Shown piece after piece: positions 5,619 through 11,228 of a stretch of DNA of 11,228 nt. The DNA lies in assembly GCA_016210935.1 (NCBI GenBank), contig JACQTH010000484.1, positions 1 through 11,228 of the forward strand, read 5' to 3'. Position numbers and translations under genes: made by a program. The number at the start of each line of letters is the position of its first letter. Position 1 is the stretch's first letter. The DNA comes from Acidobacteriota bacterium. Lineage in GTDB: Bacteria > Acidobacteriota > Vicinamibacteria > Vicinamibacterales > JACQTH01. The notes beneath the pieces were generated by a model, which saw only the letters and a list, made by a program, of their open reading frames with translations, ran no database searches and was not told the origin of the DNA.

Positions 5619-7880
5619 ATGGACGACGCCCGATCGTTCCCGCTGACGCCGCCGGCACGACGCGCGGCCGGCGCGCGTCTCGGTGTCGCGGCGGCGGGGA
5701 CACCCTCGCCCGGCCGTGATCGATTCCGCCGCCTTCGCGCGATGCGGGTCACGGAAATCGCGTATCGAGGATGGCAGGAGGCGTCGAAGTGGTTCGACCA
5801 GATCGCGCCGCTCGGCCGGACGCTGGATCCCGAAACCCTGCTCAGGGAAGAAGCGCCGGCCCTCGCGGATCCGGAGCAGGCGCTGCGCGTCCTGCGGGTG
5901 TCGGCGCCGCAGCGATTCTTTGCGGGCGCGGCTGATCCGGCGGCGCTGGTCGTCCTTCACCAGCGGCTCGAGGCCGAATGCCGGGATCTCATCGCGAGCG
6001 CCGACGCGATGCTGAACCGTCGCTTCGACCTGCTCGGCTATCGTGGCCTCTCCTTTGGTGACCCCATCGACTGGCATCTCGACCCGGTCTCCCAGCGGCG
6101 ATCGCCTGCCGACCACTGGAGCCGGATCGATCCGCTCAATCCGACCATCGTCGGCGACAGCAAAGTCGTGTGGGAACTGAACCGCCATCAGTGGCTGGTG
6201 CGGCTCGCACAAGCGCGCGCTTTGACAGGCGACGACCGCTACGCCGAATCGTGTGTGTCGGCCATCGACGCGTGGCTCGAGGCCAACCCGCCGGGTGTCG
6301 GCATCAATTGGACCAGCAGCCTCGAAGTCGCGTTCCGCCTGATGTCCTGGTCGTGGATGCTCGTGCTGCTTCGCGAGTCCCCGTCGGTGACCGGGTCGTG
6401 GGTGATGAAAATGCTCGCGGCCGTGTGGCACCACGCGACGCACGTGCGACGCTACCTCTCGTATTACTACTCACCGAACACACACCTGACCGGCGAGGCG
6501 CTTGGCTTGTTGTATGCCGGCCTGCTGTTTCCCGAGTTCCGTGACGCCGATCGGTGGCGCGAGGCCGGGCTGCGAATTCTGATCGATCAGAGCGAGGCGC
6601 AGACGCTCCAGGACGGCGTCCACTTCGAGCAGTCCACGTGCTATCACCGCTATTTCCTCGACACCTATCTGCATCTCCTGCTCCTCGCGGACCGTCACGG
6701 GATCGAGCTGCCGCAGACGATGGTCGGCCGCGTGAAGCAGATGACCGAGTTCCTGTTTGCCGTTCGGCAGCCTGACGGATCGATTCCAGTCATCGGCGAC
6801 GCCGACTGCGGCGCGCTGATGCCGCTGGCAGCCGCCGCGGCCGACAGCCGCGGGGTGTTTGCCACCGCAGCGGTGATCTTCCGTCGGTCTGAGTTCGCGT
6901 GGGCCGCGAACGGGATCCGGCCGGACGTCTTCTGGCTGACGGGGCTGGAAGGCGTGGCTGCCTTCGATCGCATCGCGCCGGCGCAGCCGTCCAGCACCGC
7001 TTCCCGCGTATTCCCGTCGGGCGGCTACGCGGTCATGCGAACGGGATGGGAGCCCACGGCGCATCAAATCATCGTGGACATCGGGCCGCTCGGCTGCCCC
7101 ATCAGCAGCGGGCACGGGCATGCAGACCTGCTCAGCATCCAAGGCTCGGTCTTCGGCGCGCCATGCTTCGTGGACGCCGGCACGTACTGCTACACGGCCG
7201 ACGCCGAGTGGCGCGATTTCTTTCGCGGCACCGCCACACACAGCACCGTCATGATCGACGGCGCGGGCCAGTCGGAGCCCGCGGGTCCATTCGGATGGCG
7301 GCGGCGGCCACGCGTCAAACTGCGCGAGTGGCATTCGCATCCTGATTTCGACTTCCTGGATGCGGAACACGACGCATACCGGGGGCTGCCGGACCCGGTC
7401 GTTCACCGCCGCCGGGTGATCTTCGTCAAGCCGTCGTACTGGCTTCTCGCCGACGATCTGAGCGGGACCTCGCGGCATCAGATCGAGTTGACATTTCAGT
7501 TCGCGCCGATCGCCGTGACCCTCGGTCCACATCCCTGGGCGCGCGCGTCCGTCGCCGGCGGTCGTGCCCTGTGGATCTCTCCCTTCCCCGCCGCCCCCGT
7601 GCAGGCGTCGGTGAAATGCGGCGAGCTCCTGCCAACCCGCGGCTGGATTTCGACGGAGTACGGGCAACGGACCCCGGCGCCCATGCTCGTGTACTCGTCG
7701 CTGGTCGTCTTGCCGTGGAGGATCCTGACGCTGTTGCTCCCGGATCCGCAGGGGTTGTTGTCACCGCCGGGCGTCCGCCCGATCTACGACGAGAAAGGTT
7801 TGCCGACGGGCCTCACTTTCGATCGGCCTCGCCGGTCGGTTCGATTGAGCGAACACGCGGTCGTCGTCGAACGCGAATAG
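5619..7880 (+). CDS. Heparinase II/III-like polysaccharide lyase
   Basis: The product has 753 residues. The segment RLRAMRVTEIAYRGWQEA (39-56) matches the usual opening of heparinase-like proteins in polysaccharide loci. An alpha/alpha-toroid region follows (about 130-440), containing INWTSSLEVAFR (229-240), SPNTHLTGE (285-293) and DGVHFEQSTCYHRYFLDTY (332-350); Asn287, His289, Glu293, Tyr342 and His343 are candidate active-site residues. The C-terminal heparinase II/III domain (about 465-750) has SSGHGHADLLS (496-506) and THSTVMIDG (540-548). Family members cleave uronic-acid-containing polymers by beta-elimination. No signal peptide or membrane segment is visible at the N terminus, so periplasmic export is not evident. 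ATG 5742 (residue 42) is an alternative start, but it would cut into the conserved opening. Its role could be polymer trimming or chain-length control, with a uronate-containing substrate inferred. Confidence 0.88.
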   Translation: MDDARSFPLTPPARRAAGARLGVAAAGTPSPGRDRFRRLRAMRVTEIAYRGWQEASKWFDQIAPLGRTLDPETLLREEAPALADPEQALRVLRVSAPQRFFAGAADPAALVVLHQRLEAECRDLIASADAMLNRRFDLLGYRGLSFGDPIDWHLDPVSQRRSPADHWSRIDPLNPTIVGDSKVVWELNRHQWLVRLAQARALTGDDRYAESCVSAIDAWLEANPPGVGINWTSSLEVAFRLMSWSWMLVLLRESPSVTGSWVMKMLAAVWHHATHVRRYLSYYYSPNTHLTGEALGLLYAGLLFPEFRDADRWREAGLRILIDQSEAQTLQDGVHFEQSTCYHRYFLDTYLHLLLLADRHGIELPQTMVGRVKQMTEFLFAVRQPDGSIPVIGDADCGALMPLAAAAADSRGVFATAAVIFRRSEFAWAANGIRPDVFWLTGLEGVAAFDRIAPAQPSSTASRVFPSGGYAVMRTGWEPTAHQIIVDIGPLGCPISSGHGHADLLSIQGSVFGAPCFVDAGTYCYTADAEWRDFFRGTATHSTVMIDGAGQSEPAGPFGWRRRPRVKLREWHSHPDFDFLDAEHDAYRGLPDPVVHRRRVIFVKPSYWLLADDLSGTSRHQIELTFQFAPIAVTLGPHPWARASVAGGRALWISPFPAAPVQASVKCGELLPTRGWISTEYGQRTPAPMLVYSSLVVLPWRILTLLLPDPQGLLSPPGVRPIYDEKGLPTGLTFDRPRRSVRLSEHAVVVERE

Positions 7881-7928
7881 AAGAACACTGTCGTGGCAAG
7901 CAGGATCCGGAGCGTAAGCGACGGGAGC

Positions 7929-7950
7929 GCGCGGGCGTCGGGCCCCGCGC
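7929..7950. other. GC-rich hairpin in the leader of the second AsnB-like gene
   Basis: GCGCGGG (7929-7935) pairs with CCCGCGC (7944-7950) across an 8-nt loop. It is followed by the A/T-rich stretch CAATCAAATA directly before ATG 7961. No T-run follows, so it is not an obvious terminator. In sequence of this GC content a 7-bp stem could occur by chance. The rest of the 80-bp gap shows no clear promoter. Confidence 0.4.
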
Positions 7951-7960
7951 CAATCAAATA

Positions 7961-9883
7961 ATGTGTGGGATCGCCGGCATCGTGAAGTTTGACCCCCGCG
8001 AGCGCGTGGAAGAGGACCGCCTGCGCCGCATGCGGGACGTCCTGCGTCACCGCGGGCCGGACGGCGAAGGACTCATGATCCGCGGGCCGGTCGGCCTGGC
8101 GCATCGGCGCCTCGCGATTATCGACGTCGAGGGCGGGCACCAACCCATGAGCAACGAAGACGGCAGCATCTGGATCACCTTCAACGGTGAGGTTTACAAC
8201 CATGCCGAGCTCCGTCCTCGTTTGCAGGCGCGGGGGCACGTCTATAGAACACGATCTGACACCGAGACGATCCTGCATCTGTACGAGGATGAGGGCGATC
8301 GCGCTCTCGATCGACTGCACGGCATGTTTGCCTTTGCGCTGTGGGATGCGAACCGCCGGCGACTCCTCCTCGCGCGCGATCGGCTTGGGATCAAGCCGCT
8401 CTATTACACGCTGACCGGCACCGAGCTGCTCTTCGGATCCGAAATCAAGGCGCTGCTCGCGGCAGGGTCGATGCGGGCGTCGTTCAACGAGGAGGTGCTG
8501 CCCGAGTTCCTCGCGACGCGTTTCGTGTCGGGCGAGCAGACATTTTTCCGCGGCGTCCGGAAGCTGCTCCCCGGACACGTCTTGATCTGGTCAGGCGATC
8601 GGCACATGTCACAGCAGCGCTACTGGCGGCTTCCGGCTCCTGCCGGATCTGACAGGTCGCCCGGCTCGATTCGCCGTGAAGCGCGCATCCTTCGGTCCGA
8701 TCTCGAAGGTGCGGTTGAGCGGCACCTGATGAGTGACGTCCCGCTCGGCGTGTTCCTCTCCGGAGGAATCGATTCGAGTGCGCTGGCGGCACTGGTCGCG
8801 CGGGCGACTTGCGATCGGATTCGCACCTTTGCGGTCGGCTTCACCGACAAGGATGCCAGCGAGTTGCCGTACGCCCGGATGGCTGCGGACCACGTGGGAG
8901 CGCACCATCACGAGGTGACGGTCCCGCCGGCGCAGTTCTTTAAAGCGCTGCCGCACCTCGTCTGGCAGGAAGACGAGCCGATGGCGTTTCCTTCCAGCGT
9001 TCCGCTCTATTTCGTCGCGGCGCTGGCCCGCGAGCACGTGAAGGTCGTCTTGACCGGTGAAGGCGCTGACGAGTTGTTCCTCGGATACAACCGCTACCGC
9101 GTGACGTGGTGGAACGCGCGGCTGGCGCGTGTCTACCACGGCCTGGTGCCATCGATGATCCGGTCGCATATCCAACGCGTCCTCGGCAAGCTGCCGGCCC
9201 GCGCCGGGCGACTCGCCGGCCGTACGTTTCTCGCCCTCGAGCCCAACGTCCGCACGCTGTTCTTCGAGAATTTCTCCGTGGTCCCGGAACGGATGCAACG
9301 CCGGCTCCTCCAGCGCCGGGATCTTCTGGAGGCTCGCGACCCGTACGAGGTCGTGGTGCGGTGCTTCGAGACCGCCGACGGCGATCTCCTCGATCGCATG
9401 AGCCGCACGGATCTTCAAACGTATCTCCTCGAGCTGCTGATGAAGCAGGACCAGATGAGCATGGCGGCGTCGATCGAGAGCCGCGTGCCCTTTCTCGACG
9501 ATCACATCGTCGAGCGCGTCGCGGCATGGCCGAGCGCGCTGAAGCTCCGAGGGTGGCGGACGAAGGCGGTGTTTCGTGCGGCGGTCGACGACCTCGTTCC
9601 ACCCCCGATCCTGATGCGGCGAAAAATGGGATTCCCGGTGCCGCTCGCGCGGTGGTTCAGGGACGGCTTCTCACCGCTTCTTGGTGAGTACGTGCTCGGC
9701 CCGCGGCCGGCCGCACGTGGCTATTTCGATCCGCCATACCTGCGGCGACTCGTCGATGAGCACCAGTCGGGGGCGGTCTCGCATGCGGATCGCTTGTGGC
9801 TGCTGATTAACCTCGAGATCTGGTTCCGGATCTTCTGTGACGGCGAAGATCCGGCACAGATGCCATGCGAATCCTCTGGGTGA
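7961..9883 (+). CDS. AsnB-like glutamine-dependent amidotransferase (paralogue 2)
   Basis: The product has 640 residues with the same two-domain layout as the gene at 2388 but clearly diverged from it. The glutaminase half begins MCGIAGIV (nucleophile Cys2) with HRGPDGEG, HRRLAIID (Arg50), FNGEVYN (74-80) and SDTET (99-103). The synthetase half has SGGIDSS (267-273), WQEDEP (335-340), LTGEGADELFLGYNRY (364-379) and KQDQMSMAASIESRVPFLDDH (495-515). Here Glu367 is kept at the position of E. coli AsnB Glu348, unlike paralogue 1, so asparagine synthesis cannot be excluded. The start is fixed by the need for Cys at position 2, yet no Shine-Dalgarno is visible upstream (CAATCAAATA). An in-frame extension back to 7571 overlaps the lyase and is rejected. 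The gene overlaps the next by 19 bp. Amidation of a sugar carboxylate is plausible from context only. Confidence 0.9.
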   Translation: MCGIAGIVKFDPRERVEEDRLRRMRDVLRHRGPDGEGLMIRGPVGLAHRRLAIIDVEGGHQPMSNEDGSIWITFNGEVYNHAELRPRLQARGHVYRTRSDTETILHLYEDEGDRALDRLHGMFAFALWDANRRRLLLARDRLGIKPLYYTLTGTELLFGSEIKALLAAGSMRASFNEEVLPEFLATRFVSGEQTFFRGVRKLLPGHVLIWSGDRHMSQQRYWRLPAPAGSDRSPGSIRREARILRSDLEGAVERHLMSDVPLGVFLSGGIDSSALAALVARATCDRIRTFAVGFTDKDASELPYARMAADHVGAHHHEVTVPPAQFFKALPHLVWQEDEPMAFPSSVPLYFVAALAREHVKVVLTGEGADELFLGYNRYRVTWWNARLARVYHGLVPSMIRSHIQRVLGKLPARAGRLAGRTFLALEPNVRTLFFENFSVVPERMQRRLLQRRDLLEARDPYEVVVRCFETADGDLLDRMSRTDLQTYLLELLMKQDQMSMAASIESRVPFLDDHIVERVAAWPSALKLRGWRTKAVFRAAVDDLVPPPILMRRKMGFPVPLARWFRDGFSPLLGEYVLGPRPAARGYFDPPYLRRLVDEHQSGAVSHADRLWLLINLEIWFRIFCDGEDPAQMPCESSG

Positions 9884-11082
9884 AGGTCGGCGGCCTGTGG
9901 CCGCCGACCAGCGGCGGTCGAATCCGCAGCCTGCAGATCCTTTCCGAGCTGTCCCGTCGTCACGAGGTCATGCTCGTCACGACACACGAGAGCGACGCGG
10001 ATCGCGACGGGCTCGCGCGCGCGGTGCCCCGATGCAACCGCATCATCTCGTTGCCGCATGTCGTGGCGAAAAAGGGGACGCCGGCCTTCACCCGGGCGCT
10101 GTGCCGCTCCTGGCTGTCGCGCGACCCGGTCGATCTCTGGCGGTGGCGAGTGCCCGGCCTTCGAGAGCAGGTTCAGGCGATCGTGTCCGCCGATGGATTG
10201 GATCTCTGCGTTGCGGACTTCCTGGTCGCGGCGGTAAACATGCCGTTCGGGCACGCCCGCGCTACGTGCGCAAGCATCCTGTTCGAGCACAACGTCGAGT
10301 ACCTGATCTGGAAACGCCTGGCACGGATTGACCAGAACCCGGTGCGTCGTGCGTTACTGGAAATCGAATGGCGCAAGCTGCGCGCACGCGAGACTCAGGC
10401 CTGCCGCCGGGCTGATCTCACGATCGCGGTCTCTGAGGAAGACAGGCGGCAGCTCCAGAAACTGGCACCCGCCGCTCGAATCACCTCTGTACCGACCGGC
10501 GTCGACAGCGCGTACTTCCAGCCCGACGGGTTCAGGGAATCCCCCGCCCGCGTCGTCTTTACGGGATCGATGGACTGGCATCCCAACGACGATGGCGTCA
10601 GGTACTTCATCGACGCGATTCTGCCGCGTATTCGCGCGGAGGTACCCGATGTGTCCTTCGCCGTCGTAGGGCGGCAGCCCGGCGCGAGTCTTCGCGCCCT
10701 GGCCGAGCGCGCGGGAGTGATCGTGACCGGGCGCGTCGCCGACGTCAGGCCGTTCATCGGCGAGGCCAGCGTCTACGTGGTGCCCATCAGAGCGGGTGGC
10801 GGGACGCGCTTGAAGATTCTCGAGGCGCTCGCGATGGAAAAGGCCGTCGTGTCCACGACGGTCGGCGCCGAAGGCCTGCCGCTGGTGCCGGGCCGTCATT
10901 TTCTGTCCGCCGACGATCCGCAGCAGTTCGCGCAGTCAGTGGTCTCGCTTCTGAGATCGCCCGGCGAGCGCCGGCGTCTCGGCGAAGAAGGGCGGCACCT
11001 TGTCGAACGGCATCATTCCTGGGCGCGTGTCACGCGTGCCTTCGAAGCGCGATGTGAAGAAGTCGTTCGCAATCGAGGGTGA
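9865..11082 (+). CDS. Glycosyltransferase family 4, similar to exosortase-locus sugar transferases (stp1 type)
   Basis: The product has 405 residues. It opens MRILWVKVGGLWPPTSGGRIRS, with the glycine-rich acceptor loop PPTSGGR (13-19), and continues FEHNVEYLIWKRLA (140-153). The C-terminal donor domain has VVFTGSMDWHPNDDGVRYF (230-248), FAVVGRQPG (265-273), VTGRVADVRPFI (287-298) and GGGTRLKILEALAMEKAVVST (311-331). Glu320 is kept, but the first acidic residue of the classical E-x7-E motif is replaced by Gly312, as is usual for the GGGTRLK subgroup. This arrangement resembles my recollection of the PEP-CTERM/EpsH1-associated sugar transferase family (TIGR03087). The start lies within the end of the preceding gene (19-bp overlap, different frame), implying translational coupling. 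Predicted cytoplasmic; donor and linkage are unknown. Confidence 0.9.
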   Translation: MRILWVKVGGLWPPTSGGRIRSLQILSELSRRHEVMLVTTHESDADRDGLARAVPRCNRIISLPHVVAKKGTPAFTRALCRSWLSRDPVDLWRWRVPGLREQVQAIVSADGLDLCVADFLVAAVNMPFGHARATCASILFEHNVEYLIWKRLARIDQNPVRRALLEIEWRKLRARETQACRRADLTIAVSEEDRRQLQKLAPAARITSVPTGVDSAYFQPDGFRESPARVVFTGSMDWHPNDDGVRYFIDAILPRIRAEVPDVSFAVVGRQPGASLRALAERAGVIVTGRVADVRPFIGEASVYVVPIRAGGGTRLKILEALAMEKAVVSTTVGAEGLPLVPGRHFLSADDPQQFAQSVVSLLRSPGERRRLGEEGRHLVERHHSWARVTRAFEARCEEVVRNRG

Positions 11083-11135
11083 CGTATCCGCCCCTGCGGC
11101 GGCCCTATCACGGAGCTTCCCATGCCTGTCCCCTT

Positions 11136-11153
11136 GACCTCGGAACCGGGGTC
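11136..11153. promoter_or_regulatory. Near-perfect palindrome immediately upstream of the last partial gene
   Basis: GACCTCGGAACCGGGGTC pairs as GACCTCGG / CCGGGGTC around AA, with a single T/G position off perfect symmetry. It ends directly at ATG 11154 and overlaps the only Shine-Dalgarno-like bases (GGGG). It could be an operator or an mRNA hairpin over the start. The function is speculative. The remaining gap 11083-11135 shows no convincing promoter or terminator. Confidence 0.35.
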
Positions 11154-11228
11154 ATGCGTGCTGTCGTAAACATCCTGGCCGCAATCGGCCTCCTGTTCTG
11201 TCTGACGATTGCGGGCGAGGCGCCGCGC
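11154..11228 (+). CDS. N terminus of a probable exported or membrane protein, truncated by the window end
   Basis: The frame from ATG 11154 is open to the end of the window, giving 25 residues: MRAVVNILAAIGLLFCLTIA followed by GEAPR. It has a short positive n-region, a hydrophobic core of about 16 residues and then AGEA, as in a Sec signal peptide. The Cys at position 16 sits inside the hydrophobic run and does not form a convincing lipobox. GGGG lies three bases before the ATG. A lipid- or polymer-export component would suit the locus, but nothing visible identifies the protein. The gene call rests only on the signal-like sequence and on its position 71 bp after the glycosyltransferase. Confidence 0.5.
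   Translation, partial: MRAVVNILAAIGLLFCLTIAGEAPR

Noticed and set aside
5115..6443. Minus-strand open frame of 442 residues across the GT4/lyase junction
   Set aside because: It is the antisense of two confident genes and includes the tandem repeat translated as a Val-Pro-Gly-type run. No independent evidence supports it.
7571..7960. N-terminal extension of the second AsnB-like protein
   Set aside because: It overlaps the lyase C terminus in another frame and would displace the required N-terminal Cys.
11122..11169. 15-codon open frame starting at ATG 11122
   Set aside because: It is very short, has no ribosome binding site or recognisable sequence, and overlaps the better-supported signal-peptide frame at 11154.

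Overview
This is a high-GC bacterial window from an extracellular polysaccharide (EPS/capsule/O-antigen type) biosynthesis locus. Seven confident genes, plus a probable eighth cut by the right edge, all lie on the + strand. Gaps are short and two gene pairs overlap (8 bp and 19 bp), so the genes probably form one operon or a few coupled transcripts. Taxon cannot be fixed from the sequence. GC-rich codon use, paired AsnB-like amidotransferases and CTAG-containing palindromes would suit an environmental Acidobacteriota or deltaproteobacterial-type genome, but that is a weak inference.

Layout: (1) 1-888, 3' part of a NodB-type polysaccharide deacetylase; (2) 881-2377, a multi-pass Wzx-like flippase; (3) 2388-4289, AsnB-like glutamine amidotransferase no. 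1; (4) 4290-4448, a non-coding gap packed with three inverted repeats; (5) 4449-5558, a GT4 glycosyltransferase; (6) 5559-5618, a short gap filled by a 9-bp tandem repeat (AGGCACCCC type, five copies); (7) 5619-7880, a heparinase II/III-like polysaccharide lyase; (8) 7961-9883, AsnB-like amidotransferase no. 2, with no visible Shine-Dalgarno; (9) 9865-11082, a second GT4 glycosyltransferase resembling the 'stp1' sugar transferases of exosortase/PEP-CTERM loci; (10) 11154-11228, the start of a probable exported protein (signal-peptide-like N terminus).

How they may work together (inference): the glycosyltransferases build a lipid-linked repeat unit and the flippase moves it across the inner membrane. 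The deacetylase removes N-acetyl (or O-acetyl) groups. The heparinase-like protein points to a uronic-acid-containing polymer. The two AsnB-like proteins may amidate sugar carboxylates (uronamides) rather than make free asparagine; AsnB no. 1 has Asp instead of Glu at the position matching the catalytic Glu of E. coli AsnB. No initiating transferase, Wzy polymerase, copolymerase or exosortase is in the window, so the locus must extend beyond both edges.

The least explained structure is non-coding: the palindrome cluster at 4286-4448, the tandem repeat abutting the lyase start, and a near-palindrome just before the last partial gene.
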